Shown: one piece after another, positions 11,790 through 24,463 of the stretch
Position numbering within the stretch: the first letter of the stretch is position 1
Layout: each line of letters opens with the position of its first letter
From: Parelaphostrongylus tenuis
Taxonomy: Eukaryota > Nematoda > Chromadorea > Rhabditida > Metastrongylidae
Assembly: GCA_019055375.1 (NCBI GenBank)
Contig: JAHQIW010006337.1
Span: 123,586 to 187,585, forward strand
DNA: 64,000 bases
Direction: 5' to 3'
Position numbers and translations under genes: made by a program
The notes under the pieces: model-generated
What the model saw: only the letters and a program-made list of their open reading frames with translations
Database searches by the model: none
What the model was told of the DNA's origin: nothing

Positions 11790-11911
11790 ACAATTCAGCT
11801 TCAACAGCTCGCATACCAAGCGCTCCTGTCTTCGATGTCAGGAGGTGAGAAGCTAAGAGGGCGACTAATCTCGGGTTACACAAGAAATCATTGCAAACGA
11901 ATAAAACAGGT
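11790..11911. other. Candidate short exon, strand ambiguous
   Basis: Plus: acceptor GACAATTCAG (AG 11797-11798), reading LQQLAYQALLSSMSGGEKL, strong donor AAACAG/GTAAGC near 11911. Minus: 11869 to 11817, ISRPLSFSPPDIEDRSA, donor GTATGC at 11816. Both look protein-like, so I assign neither strand. Confidence 0.3.
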
Positions 11912-12066
11912 AAGCTCACGACACGCTTTAAGAATTACTTCTTATACTGCATCTATAACATCGGGATAGTCTCGACGCCGAAAATCAGGCTCTTTTTGGG
12001 GTTGCTGGTCACATCAAATTTCATGTAGCCGCCTCACAGAGAACAAAAAGCTGGAAGGGGACATAC

Positions 12067-12185
12067 GATAATTGAGAGACGGAAGATTTCTCATTTGTCG
12101 AGAAAAACTATCCTTTACAAAATGTCGTAGGCCTGGCTTTCTCGCATACCCATGTGCTCCGCAAGTAGTCACTTCGTACGAAATT
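12067..12185 (-). CDS. Candidate internal exon, unrecognised
   Basis: Minus exon with acceptor GGTAATAG (AG 12187-12186) and donor TATC/GTATGT at 12066. The 39 codons include SYEVTTCGAHGYARKPGLRH and FVKDSFSRQMRNLPSLNY, a compact, folded-domain-like sequence. Entry phase 2, exit phase 1. Family not recognised. Confidence 0.45.
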
Positions 12186-12287
12186 CTATTACCAAGCTTC
12201 ATCACTCTTCGTCTCCAACGCCTGCCTCAAAAAAAATCGGTGTTCATAGGAAATCTCATTATACTGCTTTTGAACGTGCTGACATGT

Positions 12288-12450
12288 TATAGATATATAT
12301 ATATACATACATATATACGTGTGTATATGTACATATGTACATCGAATGTACATATACAAATGTATATATTGCATATACAAACATTTACATGTGTGTACAC
12401 ATGCATACATTGGATATATATATATATTTATATATATACATATATATCAC
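12288..12450. repeat. TATATACATACG microsatellite at the 3' side of an RTE fragment
   Basis: Alternating TA/TG/CA repeat directly abutting the 3' end of the minus-strand RTE piece, as expected of RTE elements, whose 3' ends carry short tandem repeats. Confidence 0.9.
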
Positions 12451-13165
12451 CTGTATCGTCTGTCGCTCCGTTCATAGTCGAGTGACTCGATCGGGCACCA
12501 GCATAACTTCCATTTCTCCCTCTCACGTGCAATAGTAGCCCAGTGGGACATCCTCCTAGAAATTCGTTGAGCATAATATCTTTCTTCTAGGTTTTGTGAA
12601 GAAATGGGCCATCGGAACGGTGGGCTTCCTGTGGAAGCGTTTGACATCCCGAGGAATCCAGTCGGTAACAGCTTTCGTTCATTGGTTGTGGTTAAAACGC
12701 ATTACGTGTCCGGCACACGATATTTTCGATAGCCGAGGTGGTAGAACGGCATCTTTGGCCTTCGATCGTTGACGAAAGTCACAAGTTCGGATCCTTTCTC
12801 TTATTTGCGAGATACGGGATACTCCCAGTATCGAACTTCAACAGCGCGTTCAATAACGCCAAGTGATCTTTCATCCTGCTTACGAAGCGACCAGGTTTCT
12901 GCTCCGTAAGTTAAAGTAAGGATAACCGCTAAGTCAAAAAGGTGGGCACGGCGTCGGAAGATGTTCGTCCTCTTCACTACGTTCTTGATAATCTTGAACG
13001 CTTCACCAGGCACTCGTTTCCTCCTGCTCAAATCTGGAGCTAGGTCGTTCATCAAGATCACTTTGAAGACCTAGATAGACGTATCTGAAGCATTTGAAGA
13101 CGTTCGTTTCGTTGAGCGTGAATGGGCACTGAAAACCCATTGGTTCCTCATAAGCTTCCTTTTCA
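12451..13165 (-). mobile_element. RTE-type LINE, 3' part of reverse transcriptase ORF (broken)
   Basis: Minus-strand frames give, in order, [58 protein letters not shown] and finally SHWATIAREREKWKLCWCP. These are hallmark segments of the thumb and C-terminus of nematode RTE polymerases (YLGR, AHLF..V...YGAETW, W...WCP). Frameshifts separate them. It is 5'-truncated at the microsatellite that begins at about 13170. Confidence 0.85.
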
Positions 13166-13169
13166 TTCA

Positions 13170-13422
13170 TACTGATATATATTATATATATATATATGTG
13201 TAATATATATATACACTGCACATATACGTATATATATGTATAAATAATATACATATACAATATATAAATTAATAAATAGTATGTAAAATATGTATATATA
13301 CGTACATAATAAAATTATATATATATATATTATATATACATATATATATATCTATAAAAGTATATATGCACATGCTGTATATGCATATAATGCAAATATT
13401 CAATATGAAGCAATATATGTAC

Positions 13423-13453
<31 letters not shown>

Positions 13454-13530
13454 CACATATGCGTATGTTGTACGTAGTGTGAATATATATGTATGCACAT
13501 GTATACGTACATATATACATATATGTACAC
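13170..13530. repeat. Large compound (TA)n microsatellite
   Basis: About 360 bases of TA, ATAC, TGCA and ATGT units with a small non-repeat inclusion at 13378-13412. It sits at the 5' breakpoint of the adjacent RTE fragment. Confidence 0.9.
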
Positions 13531-13799
13531 AAGTGATATTGAATGACATGAAAACTTTGAGTCTTTGTCGGGAGTTGCACCATCTTTCATCCTTTCCGGA
13601 AGTCCTTGTTTCATCCTCGTGCAAACACTACTCAAACCTTTGCCTCACTATCACTTTTTGTGTAACATATGGTATTGACGATGTCAGCGAGCAAATGTTC
13701 TGTGTGTTTGCTCTGGTGAAAACATATTGGCAAAAATCCATGCATCAAAAGAACTCTTTATTTTATCATTTTTATAGCAATAAAAATTGTTAACCACAG

Positions 13800-14880
13800 G
13801 CGGAAGTTGAACCCGCGTTTCAGTTTCATCTCTCATCAAAGTCAGTATCATCAGCGGGCACACAACAACCGGTACAGTTGATGAGAGCAAAGTGGACGAA
13901 TTCTACAACTTGGATGGAATGATAGGTGATGAAAAGTCCTAATTCGCTATTGGTAACCTAAGTGCCTAGATAAAAAATTACTGACGAAAATGACTATAGT
14001 ATAGAATTCAAATTGGGATAACAAAACGAGGAATTCCTATTTGCGGCTTATCTCTTTCACAGGAACCCATTCCTAAGAGAGGAAAGGAACTCGTCGATGG
14101 ACAACGAAGTCTATTAACGGCACCGTTTATATGTAAATTGATCTTTTTAAGAACTGAAAATGATGCATCACTGACATATTAGTGGCATGTGGATTTTGTA
14201 TAGCTCTCATTAGTGCCTTTAGCGTCCAAAGACTCGATTCAGCTATGAGCTGTAAAATAACTCCCATCATCGTCCATAGAAAAAAAGTCGTACAAGACGT
14301 GAATGTTCTCAACATTCTTCGTACAAAAAACAGACAAAGGACAACAAGACCAAAAAATTTAAGTAATCGATGTCGGCTGAGGGGATTCTTGCAAGAGGAT
14401 TTACATCAGCATGGACAAAAGAGTTAGAAGCAGCTAAGAAACTATCTAGCCTTGAGAAATACCGTAAGATTCACTGGATCGAAGGATCAAGGGAATAAAT
14501 TCTTTCCAATTAACAACTTTCGCTCCGAACCAACAAATCCTCACTGAAAAAAAACCATCTGGAATTCTTTCCTCTAAGATAAGAGTTGCGTTGGAAATGA
14601 AAAGAGGCACAGCTCGAAGACCTTAGAAAGCCACCGCTCATTTTTTAGAACTGGAGTGACAAATTAACTGCACTTCTCGCTATTCATTTTGGATCGCATT
14701 TTCGGAGAAAAACCCAGACCAGTGGCTGACGTCGCGCACAGTTATCCTACTAAAGAACACCAACCGAATGATTTCTTACAACTACTGCTCAAGATGCCTG
14801 CTGAGTGTACATAAGAAGCTAATCACAATGACTACATGAGCATATATCAAACAAGGCACAGACCCACCCAATACACAAAC
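13800..14880. other. Unassigned stretch, possibly degraded RTE upstream portion
   Basis: No clear exon. It leads into recognisable RTE reverse transcriptase at about 14.9 kb, so the right part may be decayed LINE. Confidence 0.35.
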
Positions 14881-14899
14881 ATTAACCGACAATTATGGG

Positions 14900-15345
14900 A
14901 ACTGGCATGAAAACACACTTTTTTTCTATCATAGTCCCGTCATACCGATAGAAAATCGATACGACAATTCGGCACTATTTTGCTAAAGCCACACTGCAAT
15001 GGATAATGATGCCGCTCGATTAGGACTGAAAGGGCATGCGTATTGACGGAAAACTGCTATCAAACGAGGATGACATCTCCATCTTTTCAAAGAGTACAAG
15101 TGAAGCAGAGAAGATGCTCAATGAACACAAAGAAACGGAAAAAGATATTGGATCACATCTATATCACAAGACTTAGTTCATGAAAAACCAATGGTACTAT
15201 GGTGAACAAAACAAAATGGAATTTTCTGATCGCAGAAATCACCTCATACCTGTGTATATGTATCTTAAGGATTTCACTGAGCACAGAGAAGAACATTAAA
15301 GAGGAATTACTTTACCGTACAACCAGTGAAAACCAGCTACCCAAG
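14900..15345 (+). mobile_element. Decayed RTE-type reverse transcriptase fragment
   Basis: In shifting plus frames I read LQWIMM, KGMRIDGKLLSNEDDISIFS, then STSEAEKMLNEHKETEKDIG and FMKNQW. This follows the RTE order: palm strand before the FADD box, D-D-I core, the EAE.MLNE helix, and the TQFMKN strand. The FA of FADD is altered to NE, and stops interrupt the frame, so this copy is dead. Confidence 0.7.
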
Positions 15346-15449
15346 TGCCCAAGCATGAACAAACTGCAGTGCCAGTAATCTAAAACTATCGATTGAGATT
15401 CCGAATAAAGTGGTCTCTTTATTCTATTTTTTTCCACCTAATTCAAAAG

Positions 15450-17340
15450 CATTGGATACACTCAAACAAACATGTCCATTTCTTGAAATCGACTTGCGCT
15501 TAACTTCGGTATGAATAATCAACAGCTATTTTCTAGTTGACAAGCTTATAGAAGAATGATTTAGAAAATCTTGTATGGGCCAACTTTTCGGTGCCAACAT
15601 CTCCTGAAAATTCGATGATCGGAATCGATGGGCAATAAATTTAGACGAGAAAATGATCAAAACACTAGCCGAATGGAGAATTTTTTTTATAGGAACCCCC
15701 TGGAAGTTATCAATGAAGAAAACAGATGTATGACTAAAAAATACTTACTGATTAACATTTATATTACACTTCACAAAATAATCTGTCTACTCTGCTACTG
15801 CTATATAGCTAATGTTTACAATCAAATTTCTTAATTCAATAGGGAGAAGCGATGTACGATCATACTTCAAATGTCACAACTATTAAGGATAAAAAGACCC
15901 ATGGGATTTTCGGTCAAATCTATGCTTCAAAAAGTGTGTGTTAAAAGTCAAATTTCGAGGATCTGAGGTGTTCTTTTCGGAACTACACATGACGGTCTAC
16001 TTGTGGTAAAACGAGAAAAATATTCGCATACCACAATTTACTTGGTTTATGCATCCGAATTCTTGTTCAAATAAAAACTTTATACTTTGCTATAAGGCAT
16101 GTTGCATATATGATTCCGAGGAACGGTTTTCCCATTAATTGCGGCATAATCTAGTCTAATCTAGTCTCTCGCAATCCAGTACAAGGGTGTTGATGGATTT
16201 TTTTTTTATATAAGATGTTAAAAGACGTTCTAGGATATTATCTTCTTTCAAAATCAAAAAATAGCACAGCGAAATCCAATTGTCTCATTGAATTTCAAAC
16301 CTGATACATTCCGATCACACCGCAAGCTTTGAACTATGACAGTTGGAAATGAAAATACTTCTGGCGGTTTTTGATTCATTTTTGAACCATTTATGTTTAT
16401 TTGATATGTTCTGATTTAAGAGCTGGTGATCCGGTTACCTTCAGTATGTGCCCATATAAGCAATTATTTTACATATAACTGTATACATATTTTAATGCAT
16501 TTGTCATGAAATCCCAAACAAGAATCTGAATAAGTGATGACTCCGATGAGACTATGACGACTACTATCTAGTTATAGAGGAACAGGTAACATCAACTACA
16601 TAAAAATCTAATGTTAAGAACTCTTCGTTAACTCAAGACTTCAAAAACAAAACGCCCTAGATACTAAGGTGTTCCCTTCGAACGTCTCTCGCAAAATCAC
16701 ATTTGGTGTTCTGATGCCACGAATAATTTATTTGTGGAGAACCAGATCGAATTTCCAACCGAAAAAGCACGAGATTTCAGGGCTAACTAGCCCAAATTAT
16801 AATTTTAAGGATGGACTAGCGTGGAAAACTTCTATAACTACTCCTTCCTCATGTTGAGACAGAACATAAATCAGCACACTGCATAAGATCATAATTCAGT
16901 TTAAAATGCCTTTTCCTTCATACCGCTATCTATCGCCCATGGACGTCAATTTACGCAAGTATACGATGCATAAGCTCGAAGAACAAGTAAATAAATCTTC
17001 AAATAAGTAAAAGAAGCCATACAGTTGATTAAATTTCTCTCTGAGCAAATAATGGCAAATATAATAAAATTCTCGAGTGCTGGGTGGGCCATAAATGAAT
17101 ATAGACCGTGCCTAGAAGACAAATGAAGTTCTAACAGAACTAATTATACATAATTTTCTGTCCGGCGCACACCTCATTACTTAGATCTCACATATGCAAT
17201 CACGAGAAAATACTTATTTACATTCCCCCTTTTTATTGCGATACACAACAGTATAGCACACTTCTTTATAATAATACATGGTTTGTGGATTTAGAATTCC
17301 GAGTTAAACTTGGAAACATAGTTTAATGCAAGAGAAAAGC
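15450..17340. other. Long AT-rich stretch without recognised genes
   Basis: Several AATAAA motifs and short open frames but no splice-bounded exon or repeat match that I can support. Confidence 0.4.
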
Positions 17341-17436
17341 ACGATATTATTAGCTGAAAATTCCGTAGAACTTTATATGATTACTTCGTTGGAAAAAGCA
17401 CCTTAGAGAAGGTGAATTAAGTGGCTGAAGACCTAC

Positions 17437-17855
17437 CTGAGCATGATTTTTTGGCTGCTTCATCACCTCATTTGATGTATCATAAACGTCAATAGGACAC
17501 TTCTTATTCTTCCCCACTGGTAGTAACAATGATTGATAAGTTGAACTCCTTGACAGTGTTATAGACGAGTGATCACTGGTTATTGATGTCAAGCTACATC
17601 GTCGATCGGGAGGTGGTGAAAACAAATGTTGAGTATCATAATCAACAGGCACTTGCAGGTGATTTGCGTCGGAAGAAGATTCATTCAAGTCGGAAAAGTG
17701 CGGTAGAGCAAAACCGGCACTACTATGAGGTGGACTTGGTGGATCCAGAGAAATTTTGATTGACGCCAGTTGGGACGCCAGACGATGCATCCAAGGACTT
17801 TGAAAAAAACTTGAGGACGTTTTGTGACTATTGTCCGAAGACATTCCGTAAATAA
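17437..17855 (-). CDS. First coding exon (probable) of an unrecognised Ser/Pro-rich protein
   Basis: Minus exon with acceptor TTCCATGCTAG (AG 17857-17856), ATG at 17844-17842 and a strong donor CAG/GTAGGT (GT 17436-17435). The 136 codons are low-complexity and regulatory-looking: SPWMHRLASQLASIKISL, DPPSPPHSSAGF, SSSDANHLQVPVDYDTQHLF, and RRCSLTSITSDHSSITLSR, the last containing a basophilic kinase-like RRCS site. The short acceptor-to-ATG distance fits trans-splicing, but an upstream exon in phase 1 is also possible (IYG precedes the Met). The rest of the gene must lie to the left (17.4 kb downwards). Family not recognised. Confidence 0.55.
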
Positions 17856-17859
17856 CTAG

Positions 17860-18590
17860 CATGGAATATAGAAAACAGCTTAAACTTCACGTCGTCGCCA
17901 CATAAGCAATCTATGGCGTCGGTGCAAAACAAGATACACCCGAAAGCTCCGCCCATAAAAGAGCATCGGCCGAGTCGTAGTGCATATTTGCCTCAATGGA
18001 AAAAATGTACCAGAAACAAGATTACTGGAAACTATCATGATCTAGTGAACGTCGAATGAGTATTCAAAAAATGATGAATGCATATATTAGTGCAAAGCAC
18101 AGGGGGTAGTTTCAGTGGAAAATGAACGCATGCAAATAAACTAGGAGAATGCGAACTCCAAGCCAGGATATTCTGGACAATTACGAAAATTTAGTTCTGA
18201 ACGTGACCATATGAAAAAACTATTTTAATGGGTTTGTTGGGTTATTGGGTTATACTAAATGGGTTAAAACTAGGAGGGAAAACAGAGATGTCATCGGTGC
18301 CCGTTAAACTCAATGGTTAACGAGACCACATGTAATTTGGATGACTAGTTGGATCACCTTTCTAAACTTGTAAACTAGGTAGGCGTAAAAAAATCAAAAT
18401 GGACTTCAGGAAATTAGTAAAGCTCATGACACTAATCAATCAGTCCGTAAAAAAGTTTCGCGTCTTCATCAACCGAAAACTATATTGATATGTTCGAATT
18501 ATGTCCATACTAATATTGTAGAAGAATGTTGTGGGAGTGAATCAAAACCAGCACATTGCCCCTGCATCTTCACTAACCAGTCCTTTATTC
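17860..18590. other. Upstream region of the minus-strand exon, nothing else recognised
   Basis: No convincing exons or repeats. If the ATG at 17844 is a true start, the promoter should lie here. Confidence 0.35.
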
Positions 18591-18594
18591 CCTC

Positions 18595-18860
18595 ACATAA
18601 ATCGCGTAGCTCAGTGCCCAAAGGTGCCCCGCAACATAAACGTAGTCGTTGGGTGATTTCGCGCTTTGAGCGTACCAAGCCCTTCATAAGTCCGGAGTCG
18701 GCAAAGTGGTACACAACTTGTCTCAGATAATTTGAAAAAAAAGGCAAGATACATTGACATGTCACAACAAGTCACTGTATATATTAAACATGATGACCTC
18801 AAAGATGCTTAAGTGAAGCGGGTGCATGCCATCCCTAACGAAGTGATTAATGCTGGAAGC
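18595..18860 (+). mobile_element. SINE-A copy (diverged, tRNA-headed)
   Basis: Shares order and motifs with the copy at 41.7 kb: CGTAGCTCAGTGCC head, CGCGCTTTGAGCGTACCAAG, TCGGCAAAGTGGTAC, TTGTCTCAGAT and a tail near AGTGATTAATGCTGGAAGCTCTAT. The A- and B-box regions are still visible but decayed. Confidence 0.55.
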
Positions 18861-18869
18861 TCTATCCTC

Positions 18870-20300
18870 AACAGAATAAAATAGTAAAAGGTCAAAACGG
18901 TGGAAAGCGTCTTGTTTGTCTAGTTGATGATAATTACATTTTGAGAAAAATTCGCCGAAGAAATCGTAATATCCTTGGCTAGCTTAATCTTTTCAATATA
19001 TTATCATTTCTTTTGAATGGTAAAAATCTAGATGAGATATTCATGGACACCACGAAAGCGAATGATTAGACTAACATTCTTGAAAAATGACCTAGACTTG
19101 AGCGAAGCGCCTCCATGTTGTCAAGTTCTAACCTACTCAAATGCTCAGTTATCAAAATATTATCAGTAATGAGGGAAAAGTAGCTTAAACTCTGTGTTAA
19201 TACGAAGTCATTAAAGCTACGTGTAGCACGGAGGTGTCACAATTGAACAATTCATTATTTGGAAATTAATACTGTTTTCGTAGGCAGCTACTTAACAAAA
19301 AACCTCCCTATCTCTAATTTGCTAATCATGAAATTAAGACTGCAATTTTTCTCCTCTAATTGTACGTATGCATTAGCTCAAAAACTACCATCAACTAGCG
19401 AGCTTTGTCAAAGCGGCTGCTTTGCAACTGTATAAAAAGCTTCAGTCTCTCTCGTATTGAAAAGTGAATTACACCAACGAAAAAAATACGAGTAAATGAT
19501 ATCCCTAAAATGACACTAACACCAAATACATATGATTAAATAAACCAAAATATCCAGTTATTTTTACCTTCGACATATTTATAGACAAAAATCATCTAGA
19601 CGTAGACCCAGTAGTTTCTTTGAAAATATTGAACAAAATAAAATTGCTTCCGAAAATTGAAAAAAATTGAAATAGAAAATTTTACAAGACTATCTTAACT
19701 CAATTATCAAATAGCGCAACAGTTAGATATGCTCTACATCAAGACCAAACGTTCTAATGTTATCCTTTTAGCAGAAATTGATAATGCTAACAAGGCGAAT
19801 AATTAGCACTCAACATGCATGTGGCTCCTAGAGGGATTGCCTCCTGAAACTATGCGTAACTTGGAGTGTAGGAGAACTCGTTTTTTGACAATAAACGATA
19901 ATTTTAGAATAAATGGAGAGTGTGAAGGGTTGTGAACATGAAAGTATTACAGAAGAAACCTTGCTACTTTATAGTCTATCATCAACAGATTCCGTGTTAT
20001 TTAGATGTGCCGACATGAAGTGTTAACAGCGAAATTCACCGAAGTACAATGTAACAAAAATAATGGCTGACGTTTTCGGTGGAATCGCCCTCTTTGGAAG
20101 CTGAAATGGCGAAAAAGACATGCAATAAACTCATTTGAACACTTTCATCACCCTAGCTGGAAAGAAATCTGGTACATGGATTTACCCATGTGGTAAATCA
20201 AACAGCTTCTTTTTACTAGTACACCGTTTCGTATTTTTGATATCTTCCATTTATTTATAGGGGATAAGTCACACAGGTTCATACATGGACAAGCAGATCC
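18870..20300. other. AT-rich stretch, nothing recognised
   Basis: All six frames are closed; no repeat-family match noted. Confidence 0.4.
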
Positions 20301-20311
20301 CCTGCACATAT

Positions 20312-21090
20312 TAAAAGTGAGTTTTTTCTGTTAAACGGCACGGGATGGAAAAACGACTGCTCTGGACTGGAATTCTTCAAAGAGTGTCAGTAATTACTCG
20401 AAAGCTTAGATCTCTGACTATCACGCTACATGGCCATTTAATGAGAAGATCACTTTATAACGCTACAGCATTCAAGATTAAATTATGTTTCACACCCTCC
20501 GCACGCTTTCATTATTATTATGGATATATTTCGCGGGGCAGTACGAAAAGCATATGATCATGTAGAGGAAATCTTATAGTATCAAAGCCACGCGTTTTGT
20601 GTGGAGTTTCTGTCAAAGCGGAGAAAAAATCCCATATTATGTAATAAAAGTTTTAATCCACGTGTGACGTGCCAATGCAATCGGTCGATCGTCGTATGAG
20701 ACCCATGACCTGCGAACACTCAGATCACACAGGATAAACAAGACTGCCGCATATGTGAAACTCGATGTTACTTTCCCTGTTACACTGTAGTGAAACGGTT
20801 TCTCCATAAAATAAGCACAATTTTGGAATCGTTCAAATCTAGGTTATCGAACGATTACTGACAGCTTGAAGAAAGAGCTCTGCCTTGCGATAGATATGCG
20901 TATGTGAAACACAAAGGTTTCCTTCCTACTACAGCGTTATCAGAAGGATTTTTCAAAAAGCAGCTACGTATGCGCAGTGGCCAAAAAGTTAAGCTTTCCA
21001 CCGATTACCAAAAGTGCAACGGAAAACTTTGTCGAGCGTGAGGGGTAATCTCTATATCCTGTGTCGTTTAGTAGAAAAGTACCAAAAATT
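20312..21090. mobile_element. Long-TIR nonautonomous element, family R, copy c
   Basis: Left TTCTGTTAAACGGCACGGGA and right CCTGTGTCGTTTAGTAGAA are inverted equivalents. The block AGTAATTACTCGAAAGCTTAG, ATTCAAGATTAAATTATGTT and GAAGAAAGAGCTCTGCC match copies a, b and d in order. No coding capacity. Confidence 0.7.
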
Positions 21091-21356
21091 GGTTTGAGAT
21101 ATAATGCTATACCAAGTATAATGGGAACAACTCATAGACAAGGACACTAATGGACAAGGCACTCATCTTGTTGCTCACCTTGGAATCTGGAATTTTTCCA
21201 AAACGTTTTGAGACTTTTTGCCATAGATTCCTCTGCAAGGATACTGATTTGTACACGAAAAGTGGAATCCGATACCGCCCAAACGTCAGCCATTAATACT
21301 TTGCTACACTGTATTTAACATTACCAATGACTAGAAATGTTGTGAAAAATCTTTTC

Positions 21357-21587
21357 GCAGATTTCTTAGTAAGGAAAAGTTTCTTCCCGGCTTTTGCTCG
21401 CCGCCTGTGTTGGGCGAAAGTGTCGAACGAATACGAGATGTTTAGGGAAAAAGTTCTGGGTGTCAGTAAAAACTATCAGGAAGAGATCAACTTATATCGA
21501 GCACACACTGGCCTTCAGGGAGCCTCCAATGATTGTATGGATTGCAAACCATCAATTTTGTGTCAATCATCTCAGCTTATATACTGA
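21357..21587 (+). CDS. Candidate terminal or internal exon, unrecognised
   Basis: A good acceptor TCTTTTCGCAG (about 21346-21356) starts an open plus frame with RRLCWAKVSNEYEMFREKV, KNYQEEINLYRAHTGLQGAS and a stop TGA at 21585-21587. A GTATGG donor at about 21535 is an alternative 3' edge. Composition is soluble and charged. No neighbouring exon was identified. Confidence 0.35.
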   Translation, partial: ADFLVRKSFFPAFARRLCWAKVSNEYEMFREKVLGVSKNYQEEINLYRAHTGLQGASNDCMDCKPSILCQSSQLIY

Positions 21588-21659
21588 ACAGAAAAGAAGC
21601 AAAAGACTTCATAAGTTGAGTAACAAAGCAGATCATCTGCGTGATTAAATAATTTCAAA

Positions 21660-22280
21660 TCTAACTCAAATAACCATTTATCTAGAATCAACAAAAAGTA
21701 AAATTTCACTCCACTGTTTCCCATAACTTCTACTTGGAAGCTGTATAACAACCATACTTATAGCAATAGAAACTCATCAAAATTATAGAGAAGAACGACA
21801 CAAAGAATAAAATCAGAAGAGTAGTTGACCCTCTGGGGTGAGTGAGTTCCTCTGGACACACCGATTTATAGAGGGCCCTTTTTTGCTGGACACAGATTTT
21901 TTAAAAGTCTTTTGAGACTTTCGATAGCTACTTGATGGCCTAAAAACGGCAACTTCAACACTATACTCGGTTGGTGAAGAGGTCTCCCTATCACGAGATG
22001 ATTAGCCTTCTCATAGGTTTTCGCATTAGAGCAATGAACATCGAATTTGATAACCCGAAGGGATTACTGGAAGTCAGTCATCTGATAGCCCGAATCTCGA
22101 CAATTTTGATGCTAAGACCGGATTTTGAAACGGCCTATACGGAGAGCTGTTAGAGGAAAAAGAAAACCATTTTCCCCTCGAAGTAGTCACCTCGTCGCTT
22201 GAACTTGAATAGCGGGTTTACTTGATGTGAAACAGAAAAAAAAATTCACTTAGAGAACAACAGAACAAAGTTTGCACTAG
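21660..22280. other. Unassigned AT-rich stretch
   Basis: A short family-R-like block is possible around 22.05-22.15 kb (ATCTGATAGCCCGAATCTCG) but is too short to call. Confidence 0.35.
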
Positions 22281-22295
22281 AATCTTGAACAAAAA

Positions 22296-22456
22296 GCCTA
22301 GAAATTTTTCCGGAAAGGGAAAAAATTTCTAATAAGTAGCGATATGTATAGCGATTTCAACTACCGCCTCGAAAAAGCTCGTTATTTGAAAACCGTGTGA
22401 CTTTCTTAACATGTTTATAGAATTTTTCCCCCTTTCCGTAAAAATTTTTAAGGTTA
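22296..22456. repeat. Inverted repeat (about 30 bp arms)
   Basis: AGAAATTTTTCCGGAAAGGG on the left faces CCCTTTCCGTAAAAATTTTT on the right across about 110 bases. It may be a MITE or a TIR remnant. Confidence 0.6.
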
Positions 22457-22675
22457 GGGTTTTTGTGTTTGAATCATAGAGGAGACTTTGTTTGATCGTT
22501 CTTTTTGTTTCATATTGCTAAATAAACCCGCCATAATCAACTACTGCAAGAGTGAAACACTATCTTCTTTTTTATAAGCGCTCTTTATAGACTGTTTCGA
22601 AAACCAGTCTTCACATCAAAATTGCGAGATTTGGGCTATCGTACGACTAATAGTAATCCATGTATATAAATGAAC

Positions 22676-22726
22676 TTGGTGTTTATTGCTTTACTGCCAA
22701 AACTTACGGGAAAACCCTAACAGCAG
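22676..22726. mobile_element. Solo mariner-type terminal repeat
   Basis: TTGGTGTTTATTGCTTTACTGCCAAAACTTACGG matches the right TIR of elements M1-M4. No interior element follows, so this is a remnant. Confidence 0.5.
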
Positions 22727-23239
22727 ACAAACAAAATTATCTCACCATCGGCGGGCATTTTTTGCACGTCTAAAAATCTCCACGCGGCATTTTGCAGTCT
22801 GCGTTAGTACTTTCACTGAACTCTTACATCTAGAACTAAATTTGATTTTGTCAAGCTACGCATACAAATAAGAAACCTAAGAGATCACAAAACCCGAAAA
22901 ACTTAAAGTCTTGTTACGCCCAAACGAGAACAAATCCTAAATTGAGTAACAGAAATCACTCGCCGCTTGCGATACGCGCTGCGCACGGTGATCAGCTGCC
23001 GTCCACATGCGAAGTATGATCGATCCCTCTCAACTAGTCAAGAGTTAGTACCCCCCCCCCAAACTTGTAGAAAATACTTTGCTCTATCGATCTATGAGTA
23101 CTACTCTTTCAAATTCTATACTGTCAAATCAACTCATTATAGAATAGAAACTACGGAAAAATCACTGGAAGAGCGAAACATAATCATCTCTTTGTTGGTA
23201 CAGCGCGCTAAGAAGACTGTTCCAAAAAACATGCATAGT

Positions 23240-24440
23240 ATTGAAATAGCTATTCCTCAGAATATCAAATGACCATTCAAAGTTTAGTGAAAAAGCTTTG
23301 CAGAGTAAAAAAGCCGGAAAATTCCAGTGCAATTTGTATCCTACGCGATCCCGAAGGAGTCAAATTTATTCGTTCCATGCAAATGACAAAATTTCATTAG
23401 CTCTACAAATATAGTACTAAACGTTTTTGGATTACAACACAATTAAAACAAACCACACCTCCGACAGTCGCTTCAAAAAGTTAGAAACAGCCACTCATAA
23501 GAGGTCTTGACCAGCTGATATTGATATATGATATATGAATGACGGAAACCGAGTAAAAATTGTTTAGTTATAAATTCCTTCAAACGGATTTTTTCAGACA
23601 AAGACTGGATATTGTCGAAATGTAACCTCCGTCATTCATCATAGATCGACGCAAAAGAACAAATTATATATAACCCTTCACGTTTGACCTTATTGGATTG
23701 CATACATCATTAATTGATGAATCACATCTTAAGGTCTGCCGATGAGCCAGCGAGAATCTGTATCAAAACTCTTTTTGCTGCAAAGTACAAGTCTTATATG
23801 ACTCATACCGTTTCGAACATGTTAAGATTATATAAACATTATTGCATTCTACCGTTGTTAGGTACTAATTAATATGAAACACTGCTATTTATTCGCTCGT
23901 CATCATCACTGTAATCCCAAGTGGTAAAGAGCTTTTACATTTTGAATAAATTTTAAATCGAAATTTTCAAAGTAGCTAATTTCACCCCTTTCAGATTACA
24001 AGAACTGTTTTTTATTTAACAAGCGCTTTAGCAGCGTCTTAAAACAATTGATAAAGCTTTTTTATTCGTCCTTTTCTTGAGTCTATGTGTCCTAGAAATA
24101 TAGCCAGAGGTATTATTTTGGAGAAGCGTATCTCATTACAGATGGCATTCGAAAAATTTTTGGAGGGCACGTACAAGAGGTTATATCTTTCATTCTACAG
24201 AGTTTCTGACAAGACCAGTTGATGCGGTTTCACGCCTGAGAAGCTGGTTGGCAATGCAGGTGCCTATGTGAAATTTATGGGATAAAAGTACATAGCAAGC
24301 GTCAGATTCTCGTCTCATATCAATTCTTATATAAGAACTATAACTGAGAAGAAAAATAGAGGAATTTCTAAAACAGAAAATTACTCCCCTGTCACTTTGT
24401 AATACACTAGTATTATTGGAAATAATATTAATTCAAAAAT
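23240..24440. other. AT-rich stretch, nothing firm recognised
   Basis: Contains a 10-base C run at about 23051. No exon-like segment with both splice sites seen. Confidence 0.4.
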
Positions 24441-24463
24441 GATAACCAAAAAATTATACTCAC

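Noticed and set aside
13269..13793. 104- to 167-codon frames on both strands
   Set aside because: Mostly microsatellite translation; the tail after 13530 has no splice signal or recognisable domain.
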